This document shows, in pieces, positions 1-11,680 of a stretch of DNA of 64,000 nucleotides (within the stretch, counting starts at the first letter, position 1; each line of letters starts with the position of its first letter). The position numbers and the translations under genes are program-made. The DNA comes from Mesodorylaimus sp. YZB2_4. Lineage: Eukaryota > Nematoda > Enoplea > Dorylaimida > Dorylaimidae. The DNA is taken from assembly GCA_030248295.1 (NCBI GenBank), contig JASANH010001164.1, positions 124,001-188,000 on the forward strand, given 5' to 3'. The notes beneath the pieces were generated by a model. The model had not been told where the DNA came from and searched no databases. It saw only the letters and a program-made list of their open reading frames with translations.

Positions 1-1
1 T

Positions 2-3000
2 TCTGGCGTGCCCAATCCAACCGATCGTAGTATAGACTACACAGTCTTTGATATGACGCCTCAAACGCCTCAGTGGGTGAACGATGGGGAACGACAGTTC
101 TGGACGTATAGATTCGGCTTCCTTAGACTCTATTCCGAGGATCAATTAGCCGCCGGAGGAGAAGGAGGAGGGTAAGTCGGATTGTGGCCGCGTTGCGCGA
201 GTCAGAGGGACACTGGTTTCTTCTAGTTTATGGAGTCCGCCTATTCCATTGCATTGGTGGTGGGGAACGGACAACAATAACGTGGCCAGGATCGCAGTGG
301 ACAAGTGCATCGATTGGTACCAAGAAGACGGCATGCAATGGAACTTCATCATGGACACTGAAACGAACAGCTCGTGTCCGTGTCGTCTGGAGCAAGCCAA
401 CATCGATATTGGCCGATACATGCCTCACCCGCGCTGCTCTCAACACTTCAGGAACCTCGGTTGTGATGCGTACGTTGGAGCGAAGGAATGCTTCTTGGCT
501 GCTCAAAATGTACAAGGGTAAGAACCAGTTATTTCAAGCCAATGGCCTCCACAACTTCACTGACTTTTCAGACACTATGTCACTCACTACGGTCAAGTCT
601 GCTGCTACGATCGCGACGGTTATTTGATGCAGACGAGCTATCAGACTGTGGTGCAGGTCGATAACTATCCCTACAGTCCAGGGTTCCCACAGAGGGCATA
701 CGAATTTGGCACGTACCCGTTCGCCAAGCAGTTCGAGGTAAGCCGATTCCAGATTATTCCAAGAACGCCTCTAATCGTGCGTTCTTATTTCAGATCCCGA
801 CCCTGTCCAACTACTACCACGATGTCATGCCTTACTTTTTCTGTTGCAAGTGGGTCTCGGATCATTGCCAATTTTTCTACTGGCGTCGTCCCAGCAGCGG
901 ATGCCAAAACTACCGACCGCCGGGTGTGGCCACAGTCATGGGTGCAGGCCATTTCGTTACTTTCGATAATTTGCAATACACTTTTAACGAGCCTGGGACT
1001 TACGTCTTCTTGTTCAAACCTGAAGTACGTCTACAATACAATCGAGATCAGAGCGTGCCAACATCGCCACAAGTCTTGATCGAAATTCGCATGGAGAGAT
1101 ATCCAAACAGGATGACCGATTTCAGTAAGCGATTACGAACTAATACTAAAATCATTATCTAATCAAGACTGTAAATTTCAGGTCATCGAGACATTCCTCA
1201 ATTCGATCTCGTCCAGCCACAAAACGTCAGCGTCATCACTGGAGTGGCGATCCAAGAAGGCTCGAGCAAAGAAAGCGATCGCGTGGTGTTCAGCCTGCGC
1301 AAGGACACCCGCCGAGTCAAGTACCGATTGAACGTGCTCGTCAATGACGAGCTGCGTTATTTCGATGTGGTCAAGACGCAAAAATTCCGTGGAGTGACCG
1401 TCTACGTAAACGACTGGAAGGAAGGACAATCGGAAATTTATTGCACTTTGGAAAGAACTCGTATCGGATTGCGTATTCGAGAAAGTTATGCGGTTGAGAT
1501 CATTAGGCAAGTCAAGTTCGAGGAATCGTACGGTCTTTTGGACGTTCTGGTCTCAATTCCACCTGAATACCAATTGGTAAGATTTGAGATCTTTGTCACT
1601 TGGGTGGTATAAATCAAATGTCTTCATTCCAAGGCTCCCGATCCAACTGGTGCCATCAACTGGGACAGTGCTTTAGCCGGTCTCGTTGGCACGTTTTCGA
1701 ATACGACTCAAGACGATTTCATCGATCCGAGCACCAGGCGATCGATTGGAAGCGCATCCGGTTCCAGCGAGTCTGTTGCTCAATTTGCTAGGATGTGTAA
1801 GTCCACTGAAAATTTGTCTTTGCTATCAGGATGACATGTCGATTACATTTTAGGGAAAGTGGACAACATTCGTTTCCCAGACTTGTTCGTCTTGTTGTCA
1901 CAGGATCATGAGACTTATCCTGAGGCCTCACTCCTGGGTCCAGTTTACCCATTCTCAGGGGTGCAGAGCAGTGCAGGTTATCCTCCTTATGTTCCACAAT
2001 ACGATACCACGTTCCAACAAAATTACATGCACTGTCGAGCAGTGACCAATGACCCTTACTGCCCCGATCCGCTCATGATGGCTGACATGGACCGACTGTG
2101 CCTGCAAATGGTGCAGTGCCAGTATGACTATTTCGAAACGCGACAATCAGTCTTGGCTGTTCAGATCAAGCAGGAATGGAATTCATACAAGGAAAATAGA
2201 GACTTCGGAACTCAAAGATGTGAGTATTGTGAACCCTTTGGGGGATAGTCATGATGCGAATTTCTCCTCTGTTTTAGTCAATAGCTGCGGTGCGATCAAC
2301 ATCGAGTACCCCGAGTACCTCATGATCGATCCACCCACTGGCAAGCTATACTTGGAAGGCGATATGGTCCATTTCGACTGCTACCAAGATCACTGGGTCA
2401 AGGGACACACCAAATTCCGTTGCTTACAAGGAGGCTGGACCAAGGGGTATCAGCCATGGTGCAGATGTAAGTTTGATCGCCTTTGTGCTATTGAGAAGAC
2501 TCAGAACTAAAATTTTGTTCTATTTAGCCAAGCAACTGGAAAATACGCAAAAGATTCTAGCTATCGTCTTCGGTACCTTGCTCTGTCTCTTGCTTCTTAT
2601 CGGCATCTTCCTCGGCTGCTTCTGTGTGAGAAGGTCCAAAAACGAGAAGGCGAGGACCTACAGAACACCGTAAGCCCTCTCTTTACGAACCCATGTATCT
2701 ATGGACAATTCCGAACCTGCTTTCAGACCAAACGAACGAGGAGCTGGTCCGCTTCCTGCCAAGGAAAGCGCTCGAGTGACCGTATCGGGTCCAGCTGAAA
2801 CTCGCCCCCTTATGTCATCCTCTGGTCAACCTAACACGCGTGTGGTGACAGCTGGTCAACCATACGATACTTGGGAACCAGAACGTATTCGAGACGAGCC
2901 GCAACGTCGCCCAACACCAATTGTCGAAACGTACCCTTCGAATGGAAGTAGCCCGCCTTCGTATGGAAAACCACCAACATACAACTCACGCGGAGATTCA

Positions 3001-3033
3001 CCTCAAATAAACGGAAAGAAGACATTGGTCTAA
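2..3033 (+). CDS. Mesh/SUSD2-like AMOP-VWD-sushi transmembrane protein (5' end outside window)
   Basis: Ten exons join in frame: 2-171, 227-517, 572-737, 794-1124, 1182-1576, 1634-1796, 1854-2219, 2278-2466, 2528-2669 and 2727-3033, giving 839 visible residues. In order: an AMOP domain (exon 2, Cys-rich with CPCRLEQA and DIGRYMPHPRC), a VWD domain beginning GAGHFVTFDNLQYTF (exon 4), a sushi/CCP module (exon 8, CGAINIEYP to GGWTKGYQPWC), one transmembrane helix (exon 9, about ILAIVFGTLLCLLLLIGIF) followed by the basic stop-transfer VRRSKNEK, and a proline-rich tail. This order is typical of Mesh/SUSD2 proteins of invertebrate smooth septate junctions; a NIDO domain would be expected upstream, outside the window. 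The tail has two PPxY motifs (PPSY, PPTY) and ends TLV, a class I PDZ ligand. The family call is firm; a role in epithelial junctions is inferred from the family. Confidence 0.88.
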
Positions 3034-3721
3034 GACCGATGATAAGTGCTTATCGAGAGTGCTCTTCTCCAGCTGCCTGGTGTAAATTTTTATGTGTGCT
3101 ACAAACCCTTATGCGCGCATTTCGTCGATTTTTTTGGGTACCCAACTGTGGAAGTGCGTTGTTGTAGGAATGCGTGCAGTAGCCTATTGTTAGTCTTATT
3201 TTTCATGATATGCAGCTGGTTTCTTCTTTTGTGAAAATTTTTTCATGTCTTACCAGTGAAATGCAGGAATTAGTCAGTTTTGTCAGTGGGCTGTTGTTCG
3301 ACTTTGGCGTATTTTATGTTAAGTTTAGTTTTTTACTGAAACGAATTGTAAACTTTTTGATTCAAATCATCAATGCGTAATTTTTTGGTTAGCACATACA
3401 GATTTTCAACTCTTTTATAAAAAAACCGCAGCAAACATTGCCTGCTCACAAACAGTCATAGTAGTGTTGGCTTTTCTCGACTGCTCATCGTCGCCCACCC
3501 GCCCAGCTTACGTTTAGTCGCCTTTTTTACCATGAATGGAATTCAGGATAACTTTTTCCACGCGCTAAATCATGTTTCTGGCTTCTAGGCTAGCTTCAGC
3601 TTCAGAGAATCGTAGGTGATTCAAACAAGGCCACAAGCCACGGTTTATAAGCGCCATGTTCTTGGCCGATGATACATAGCGTAGTTTTAGAGCTGGCCCA
3701 AGTGCCGGGCTGATTAGGAGA
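3034..3721. other. 3' UTR and intergenic spacer
   Basis: T-rich sequence following the Mesh-like stop, then about 200 bases before the dynamin-like start. No reliable coding frame or canonical AATAAA was seen; the Mesh-like polyadenylation signal is probably a variant in the T/A-rich part around 3300-3420. Confidence 0.5.
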
Positions 3722-6700
3722 ATGGATAAGCTGATTCTGTACGTAAACAGGCTGCAAGAAGTGTGCAGTACTGTTGGGCATGGAAAGATCGAGCTGGACC
3801 TGCCTCAAATCGTTGTGGTTGGATCGCAGGTATGGAATTGCTGATCAGAAGACTAATGGAAGATAAAGGTTGTTTTTTCAGAGTTCCGGCAAAACGTCAG
3901 TTTTGGAAAGCTTTGTGGGAAAAGACTTTTTGCCACGAGGTCAGAATATTGTGACCAGACGTCCGTTGATTCTTCAGCTAGTGCACATTGATGATGGTGT
4001 TCAGGAACGTAAGTGACAAGTTGGGGAAAGCCAGGAATGGTCTTTGATCAATCCTTTGCTTGTGCAGTGCATCAGATGTGAGCTGACCATAGCTGGGGCT
4101 CCATAAATAGATCATAAGTTAAGAACTTGCGATGCAACTGAGGACAACTTTTCAGCAGAAACTGGTGCCAGCGAATGGGCCACCTTTGGCCACCACAATC
4201 CGCCACGTATTTACTCCGATTTCGAGAAAGTACGAGAAGAAGTGGAGGCTGAAACCGACCGTCTAACTGGTTCATCAAAGGTTTGTCCGTCTGTCGATTA
4301 GTTTTTCAAAATTTCCACCATCATTTTTCAGAATATTAGTCCTGTGCCCATCGTCTTGAAAGTCTTTTCGCCGAACGTAGTCACTCTTACTTTGGTTGAC
4401 TTACCAGGCTTGGTTACGGTACGAATTGTGGCCTTTTCGACCACCGCTGCAAAGCTAGGCATCTTTTGTATACGATTAGGTGCCAGTGGAAGGGCAGCCA
4501 CCCGATATTGGTAAGAAAATAAAAGAGCTTGTCAGAGCGCACATTAGCAAGCCTAGCACTGTTATCTTGGCTGTCACACCTGCCAACACTGATTTGGCCA
4601 CGTCGCACGCCCTGAAGATGGCTAAAGAATACGATCCTGAAGGTAAGGCTGGTCAAACTAGAGTAAATCGTGAATGTTCCTGTCCTCAGTTTTTGCTCAG
4701 GTGACAGAACTCTGGCCGTTTTGACCAAACTTGACACAGTCGAAAAGGAACATCAGGAAGTTATTGCGTCTGCATTGAGCGGCCAGATATTAAAGGTGAA
4801 GCTAGGAATCATCGGGGTGGTGAATCGTTCGCAGAGCGATGTGGTAGCTTAAAAGGTACACCACGAGGTAGGGCTACGTTCTAGATATGACTGACAACTA
4901 ATGTTGCAGAGTATCGAAGCAAAAAGAAAAGAAGAAAGGCAATTTTTTCGTCAAGCGTATCCCGAGCTGGCTGGGCAGAGCGGAACTGAGTTCTTGGCTG
5001 ACCGCCTAAGTCAGGTAATTTATGCTCGCCTGATCGTGAGGGAAATATAGATCAGAAGGAAAACTTTTGGGGATTGGTAATAGAAAGGATTTGTCCTAAC
5101 CTAAAGGTACTTTCTGCGCACAGAACCCTGGCAGAGTTCGTAACACAAGAATATTATACGGGGGAATGCATTGGGTAGTTTATTGAGTAATTGGCCCACA
5201 GTTCCGCTTTCCACGCATACATCACCACACAGCATACTCTGCGCTCACGCACACCCTATCCTACCAACTTCACTACTTTAAATACCGCATCCAAACGCTC
5301 ACAAGTACCTTCTTGGAGTTACCAACTATCTGGGGTTTACCTGGCTCCGTTTTTAACTTTCAGCTACTAGCCCAGCATATTCTGAAATGGATACCAGAAG
5401 TTCAAGCTAAGATCATGGAAGGAGTAACTCAACACAAAGCCATCTTGGCTGCGTGCTCGTATGACGAGGATAAAGATAATGTGGGTGTGATTTCTTGTCA
5501 GGATTCTTCTGGGTGCATGCTGGTTTTTATTTAGGTCAGCGTCATGTTCAGTGCAATAGAAAAGTTTGCCCACGCCTTGCGAGACTCTGTCGAAGGAATG
5601 GCTCGTGGACGACAAACGAAAGATTTGTGAGGCTAAAACTGTGCACTTTCTGCGAGACCTACACTTCCTGCTTTCAGGGTGGGAGGTGCCCGAATTTACC
5701 AGCTCTTCTTCGCCACCTTTCCAGCCAAGCTAGATGCAGTGGCCGAGCCTTTACTAAACGATGCTGACATTGAGACTGCTGTCAAAAATGCTATTGTAAG
5801 TTTCAGCAGATTTTACTCTATGAAACGCAACTGAAATTGAAATTCAGGCGGTTCGTCCCCATCTCTTCACCCCGCATCGAGCATTTGAGAACCTGGTTCA
5901 AGTGTACATTGAAGAAATCCGCAATCCGAGTCTGAAATTGGCTGAAGATGTTCGACATGAACTAGGCATAATTATTGAGACGAATCGGGAGAAGATGACG
6001 GTCAGTGATGTTTTAGACTGCCTACTACTATTGGCCAGTATGGAGGTCCGTTTCAGGCAACTTTGCAACTGTATCCGAATCTAATGCGAAAAATCCTTGA
6101 AGAAACTGAGAACTTTATTCAAACGCGGCTAATGGAAGCTAAGAAAATGGTGAGAAAATGACTGATTACTGAAAATCACAAGTAGAAATTACTTGGGTCC
6201 TTATACGGCCTCCAAAACATGCCACTTTGCCATCGTCAGCTGGTCCAGCAATCCGGCCTGACCTAGCCATTCATCCTGCTTCTCCCTTTTTTAGATAGAA
6301 CAACACGTCGACAATGAGCTAGGTTTCATTAACACTAATCACAGCGACTTTGATCAGTACTTTCAAGAGGCCAAGGCATGCGCTTTACCAAAAACACCGC
6401 AATCAGCAGGTGATGGCCGTCTTTCTGAGACCACTCTGGATGGTGCGAGTTGGCCAAATCTCTTCGGTAGTCTACGCTGATTCGATTTCTGTTTAGAGTA
6501 CTGTCAAGATGAGGCAGGAGTGCGAAGTGAAAAAGCTGGCACACTGTCGATTGTTCAAGATACTGAAGGTAAAAATCGTGTACGATGGATAAACTGAGCT
6601 GGGGCTGAATGCTGGGCTGTTTCTCCAATCGTAGACAAATCGCCAAAGCCATCAAGGCGTGATGATAGAACTTGGCAGAAACTAATTGGCAAAAGTAAGA

Positions 6701-7397
6701 AATCACGTGACCCTATTGACGACTATTTGCTGAACGAGTCACCAGATAAACCCAACTGGTTTGTCGACCCGTCTCAGAACAAGAAATCCAGTAAGCAGGA
6801 GAGTCCAAAGTCGGAACATAAGAAACCCAAACCATACAATGGTCAAGGGGTGACTACCTTGCCGCCGCGTGAATCTCACCAAGCTGAAGCTCCCCGCGGC
6901 CATGATACAACTGTGATTGGTAAGTGGTATGGTTTCTGAGGGCGATCACAGATTGACGGACTCTTCATTCAGCCACGTCTTTGAAATCTTACACGAGAAT
7001 TGTTCGGAAAACAGCTCTTGATCAAGTTCCAAAGATCATTATGTCTCAGCTGGTGAACAAGACAACGGTAGCCACTCTTCTGCGTCAAATGCTAGAAAGT
7101 ATGATTTCCAGGTTAGCTTCGATTCTAGGATAGCTTAGCACTACATCTACACTCAAAATTGAATCGACCTGATACCTTCGACGAACTGTTGGCTGAGTCA
7201 CCTGATGTCGTGGATAAGAGGAAGCGGGCGGAGAAAATGCTTGAGGTAAACGTCGTGGTCTGTTCTGTTGCAAGATTCTAATTAGCACCAGATATTGGAC
7301 ATATTACTCATGTAAGCCTTTTCAGGCATTTGACGAAGCAAACTCGGTCCTGAACGAAATCAAATACGCGTGTTCTAATGCCGCTTTTACAGACTGA
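3722..7397 (+). CDS. drp-1: Dynamin-related protein 1 (DNM1L/DRP-1), organelle fission GTPase
   Basis: Eighteen exons join in frame: 3722-3829, 3882-4008, 4156-4280, 4332-4418, 4480-4642, 4701-4843, 4910-5014, 5364-5480, 5535-5626, 5678-5795, 5848-6000, 6057-6149, 6295-6409, 6497-6568, 6635-6919, 6973-7098, 7139-7245 and 7326-7397. The product is 735 aa, essentially the length of vertebrate DNM1L. The GTPase motifs are present: P-loop GSQSSGKT (split by intron 1), switch [14 protein letters not shown]3 VDLPGL, G4 TKLD and G5 VNRSQ. A middle/stalk region follows ([18 protein letters not shown]), then a Lys/Ser-rich variable insert at exons 14-15 where DNM1L has its B-insert, and a C-terminal GED helix ([20 protein letters not shown]). 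There is no PH or proline-rich domain, which separates it from endocytic dynamin. By family it assembles on mitochondria and peroxisomes and constricts them. The exon 6 donor (GTAGCT, 4844) and the 40-nt intron 7099-7138 are the least certain joins. Confidence 0.9.
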
Positions 7398-7514
7398 TAG
7401 AATTCAAGGAAGAAGAGGAAGGAGACTGATCGTGAGAGCGCTATCACAACGAGTACATTATATTGCATCTGTGTTTTAAAGATTAAATTATTGTGCATGT
7501 TATCGACATTGAAA

Positions 7515-7520
7515 AATAAA
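7515..7520 (+). terminator. Polyadenylation signal AATAAA of the drp-1-like gene
   Basis: A canonical AATAAA lies 118 bases past the drp-1 stop, in A/T-rich sequence and upstream of the next same-strand gene. Confidence 0.6.
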
Positions 7521-7811
7521 GTCACTTCAATATTGACAACGAGTCGTATTACGAGATCCGCAGGGGAAAGCGCGTCGGCCGTCCGGCTCGGACTGAAAGA
7601 AAACCCACCCACATTCACAGCAATGCATCTTATGGCCACCTTAGCACACCTTCTTCTCTAACTAATAGGAAAGATCCCTCGCCGAGTATATTTCCGTTTT
7701 CTCTAAGTCCGTCCTCAGACCTCATCAGATCCTCAGTTCGTGTTGGCAAGGTGGGCCCAGGATTGGCGTCTCGACGGCTGGCTATAAGAGACGGAAAGGT
7801 GTCGAGAATCC

Positions 7812-8259
7812 ATGGCGGAATATTCCTTGGCCGAAGTAGCAGCGCACTGCACTGAAGAAAGTTGCTGGATTATTGTTGATGACAAGGTAACTTGAGTTTT
7901 ATGAAACCTGCTCACACTGATGTGCTCTATTTCTCATCATGCCTGCCTCGCATCGTGCATCGCGCATTTCGCATTTCTTATTCGCAGTACTATCAAATCT
8001 TCTGACGTGAGCCCCGACCTATTTTGTGTTTTAGGTTCACGACATGACCGGCTTTATTCCTGACCATCCAGGAGGTAAACGAGCCCTGATGGCATTTGCT
8101 GGAAAGGACGCAACACGCGCAGTTCAGACTCAGCAAGCCCACAATCTCGCACGTGACAACATCCAAAAACGCTTATCTTTAACCTTTATTGGTGCTGTGA
8201 AGGGGTCCGAGCGTTCGTGCTATCGATGTGACAATGACTCGAAGGTTGCAAGTAAATGA
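7812..8259 (+). CDS. Small cytochrome b5-like heme-binding protein
   Basis: Two exons, 7812-7886 and 8035-8259 (intron GTAACT...TTTTAG, phase 0), encode 99 aa starting MAEYSLAEVAAHCTEESCW. The fold signature of cytochrome b5 is visible: YSLAEVAAH...CWIIVDDKVHD, then the heme-ligand motif DHPGG and the AGKDATRA segment, with a second candidate axial His in AHNLAR. The spacing before that His is altered relative to the usual GHS motif. No C-terminal membrane anchor follows the domain; the tail ends ERSCYRCDNDSKVASK, so the product should be soluble. It lies 415 bp downstream of the drp-1-like stop on the same strand. The family call rests on HPGG plus the overall pattern. The electron-transfer partner is unknown. 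Confidence 0.8.
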
Positions 8260-8854
8260 TGGCAATTCTGATATCCCACTGGTCACAAACGTCATCATCA
8301 TACCTCACGGCAGAATCCTTTTTTTCTTTCTCTGGGATGACACAAGCACAACAGCGCAGTTCATTGAGTGCACACGACGGCTAAATACACACTCGTATAA
8401 TCCACACACAAGTCCTTTCGGCATGCTGTTAGCTCTCGACCAAAATGCACGCACAGATCACGAAGCTTAGTAAGGCAGTCACCCTTTTATCTATGAAATT
8501 TTTAATAATATTAGGGCAAGTACGATCACAAATTTCCTGAAGCAACACATGACCAAAAGAAAAGAAGATAGCTGACCAGATCAGTGTGATTGACACGCTC
8601 AGTAGTGCTGATAACTGTCCTCGGGGGCCACTTGACTCGCAGTGCTGGCTGGTGAAACTTGTGATTCCATGGTATCATCTACTTGGCGCATGTATTTGGG
8701 CCCGGGTGCCATCTAGAATCAGCAGTGACAAATGTACAGATGCCTTTGAGAAACATGAGGATATGACACGGGGATAGGAGATGCTCTATAATTCATGCAT
8801 AGAAGGAATGAATTGGGAATAAGACACAGGAGAATCTATAATAGCGCATGCCAG

Positions 8855-11680
8855 TCATACGTAAGAGTATGTGAAATCGCTGGTTCGTCGGAAACCGTCG
8901 TATGAATATTGGGTATAGGCTATCGTGTCCTGAAAGGTCGGACCCAACCGTAGCTACCTTCTCAAAAATTCATCATTTTCCTCTCTTAGAGCCCCAGAGA
9001 GTGTTTGATCAAGATAAAATTACCTGATCGCACGAAGTGTAATACGGAGTGCACATGGTAGAACTTCCCAAACAGGGGCACCCCGAGGCCACCAAACATG
9101 CAAATAGTGCACGCCAAGCAAATAAATGAAACTCAAGACCTACCTTGTTGGCTAATCTAGCTCGCTCCGAATCGTCCGATTCTCGTTGGAGTAGGAAAAA
9201 GCGGCTTAGCGACAATTGCGGGATGTCATAGATGGTGGCCAAAAATAGCATCATGCACAACAGACCGATCATGAGATAGCCTATAAGGGCGAGATATTAG
9301 GATACTCCTAAAACACAGCATGAAGATTACCTGTAGTGAAAATCTTGTACATCGACCTTAACTCCTGATGGGGCTGGTCACCAGGAGTGTAGTCACCCAG
9401 GCCGATGGTGGTCAGTGAAATGAAACAATAATAGAAGGCGTCCAGGTAGGACCACTTCTTTTCAATGCTCATGAAGACGGCTGCTGGTATGATAAACAGC
9501 AGGAGCAAGAGTAGCACGAACATGATGAACAGATGAAGGAGTTGGATTTGCGATGGTTTGTAGAGATGTCCCAAACGGGAGTTCAGCTTGCCCAGACACC
9601 ACAACGACGGAGCTTTCAATCTCTCGACCAATCCACTCAGCAGAACGAGAAACAATGGGATCCCCATGGTACAATAAAATATCGTGAACGCCTTTCCTCC
9701 TTGGGTTACCGGAGACGAGCTTCCGTAGCCTGAGCAGAAGATCTTATATTTCAAGATAAACCACCAAAAAGACACAACTTACCAACAGTGCTGACCAAAG
9801 TTCCAGAAAAGAAGAATGCTTGTGCGAAACCCCAGCTAGGCGCGTACGTAACATTGTTCGAAGCAGAGATACCCCGTTGACTTGCCGTGATCACTTTGGC
9901 GATCAATTGCTCGAGAGCATGATCTGAAAAGGAAGAACCGTGATCTCAAAAAGGGAGAGGCAAAAACGAGGAAGACGGGAGGGACTGAATGTGATCTGGA
10001 CTGTGCTTGCAGTCTGCACAAATACCGGCCACATTTAACCCAAACAAAATGCATTTACACGATAAACAATGAGAATGATTAGTCCTAAATTGGTGTAAAT
10101 ATTGCTTGAGCAGCTCCTCCTCTTCCATTTCTCGTCGTGCTTCCAAGGCCATAAAAATGCAAGCACCAAATGCCAAATAAATTATGCATAGCAGTGTATA
10201 AAGGAGCAAATAAAGGTTAGAGAGTTTCATCTGAAACCATCCACAAGATACCAGTTCATCAATGGGACCGTCACGATCGTCAGACTTCTTCGATAAGGCT
10301 TGGTAAAATATAGGAAAACAGGTGATACAAAGTCGAACCATTCTTACAGAACCTATTCTAAAAGAAGCCGCGTCGTGTCAGACGCTACAGGGGAAGATAC
10401 TGGAATATCTTAGCTGTTTCAGCTACTACGCTTGCACACGGAAGGAAATCTGTAGCAGTTAGCGTTCACGTCAAGAAGGCGCCGTATCGCTTCTGCTAGC
10501 CGGCTCATTCATTCCAAACGAAGAGAAGCCAGGGCAGGGGTAGTCAGGGCAGGACCAAGCGGTCCAGCTGTGCTTACTTGCATAGCAATCAAGGTCAAGG
10601 CACCTGCGAAACGTGTGCAAATAAGAAGGTTAGCAATCGAGGTCGCTCTGTCAGCATTCATGCGATTAAAGGTCAGCTACTGTACCAGCCAATCAGATTT
10701 GTAAAATGAGACGACTCCGAAACTATATCATCAGGCTAAGAATACACTCCCGTGCACACTGACCTAACCAGCAGGCCTTTAATCACTAACGAGGAAAGTC
10801 CGCAAAAACAGCTTATTTGCGAGGCGTCCCACAGGACGCAGAAATCTTGAATCTTTGAAAGTGCTTTCTCGCTACACAGCAGTGAAATGACAGCTTTTGC
10901 TTTGATAGGCCCTAATCTTAAAAGAACTGCCTTTCCGGGCTTTGCAGGAGAGCTCTCAAGAGTAGTGTTTTTAAAAAATGCAATCCCAGATCGAACAGAA
11001 CCATCAGTGGCTAGGTCCCTGTCTGTGCACTTGTCATTCGTGTTGACTATTGAGCAATAATTTCGATTTATTATTCGAGCGGCGTAGAAACCATTTCTCC
11101 ATTGGTTCAATTCCATGAAATGCTTTTATACTTAAAATGCGGGAAGGGTACAGCGGCAGTATTCCCTTTTCAAACACAGCCTATTAAGGGGTGATCGTAT
11201 ATAAGGTGGAATAAAACGATGACATCTTCATTAGCCGTATTGATTTCTTTAATAATATCTATCTCCTGGAAATAAACCCAGCGGGGAAGTGGCACCTGCT
11301 TCCCTTTAGCACACGCACACATGAATACTAAGCCAGCTTTAGAAGAAGCATACGTACATACTGTTCGTAGCGCCTACTGTACCTATCCACTCCCTCCACT
11401 CCCGATGCTGGCCCCTTCCACCAACACTACAGAACTCACCTGTCAAACAGCTCTCACGAACGAATTCCTTTTTGAAAAATAATATGTCGCTTTTCAATTT
11501 GCTGGCAAAAGCGTCTTCGGCCGGAAGTTCCATGGCTGAATAGATACCCGCACCCATCAACAAATATATAATGAGAATAAGTAGTCCAATCAGTAGCCTA
11601 ATGTTGCTCTGTCGTAAGTCGACCGGTTCTGCCACCCCTTCCAGTACTTTCCGATGCAACGAAAAGAACTCTAGACCCAT
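8855..11680 (-). CDS. TWIK-type two-pore-domain potassium channel (K2P), isoform with distal first exon
   Basis: Minus-strand exons in translation order: 11680-11440, 9923-9783, 9729-9331, 9280-9144 and 8929-8855, giving 330 aa. The first exon encodes M1 ([20 protein letters not shown]) and the extracellular cap with its Cys (RESCLT). The P1 filter is STVGYG, split by a phase-1 intron. M2 ([14 protein letters not shown]) and M3 ([16 protein letters not shown]) follow. The P2 filter [11 protein letters not shown] has the Leu-for-Phe substitution typical of TWIK1/KCNK1-like channels, and M4 is [16 protein letters not shown]. The last exon is inferred from TTTCAG and a phase-0 frame ending SDFTYSYV; without that splice the frame reads through to a stop at 9009. 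An in-frame ATG at 11680 follows upstream non-coding sequence. By family it forms a dimeric plasma-membrane K+ leak channel. A second, proximal first exon is listed separately. Confidence 0.85.
10059..10341 (-). CDS. Alternative first exon of the TWIK K2P gene (second M1/cap exon)
   Basis: A 283-nt minus-strand exon starting ATG at 10341 ([14 protein letters not shown]) encodes its own N-terminus, an M1 helix ([20 protein letters not shown]) and an acidic cap helix ending HSHCLS. The donor T|GTAAAT at 10058 leaves phase 1, the same as the distal exon, so it joins exon 9923-9783 in frame (CLS-Y-HALEQLI versus [11 protein letters not shown]). Both alternatives keep the cap cysteine. Used this way the product is 344 aa. 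No P1 exon lies between the two M1 exons, so this is an alternative promoter/first exon rather than a second complete gene. Confidence 0.7.

Noticed and set aside
4071-4080. Possible tiny extra exon in drp-1 between exons 2 and 3
   Set aside because: The 10-nt segment after TGTGCAG is out of phase, and direct joining of exons 2 and 3 gives a clean frame.
10059-10341. Second K2P gene or dead exon duplicate
   Set aside because: With a GTTTAT or a GTGTAA donor the exon seemed to lose the cap cysteine or the frame, but the T|GTAAAT donor restores both, and no separate P1/P2 exons exist; treated as an alternative first exon.
10736-11116. 126-codon minus-strand ORF between the two K2P first exons
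   Set aside because: No domain, no splice sites in phase, inside a presumed intron.
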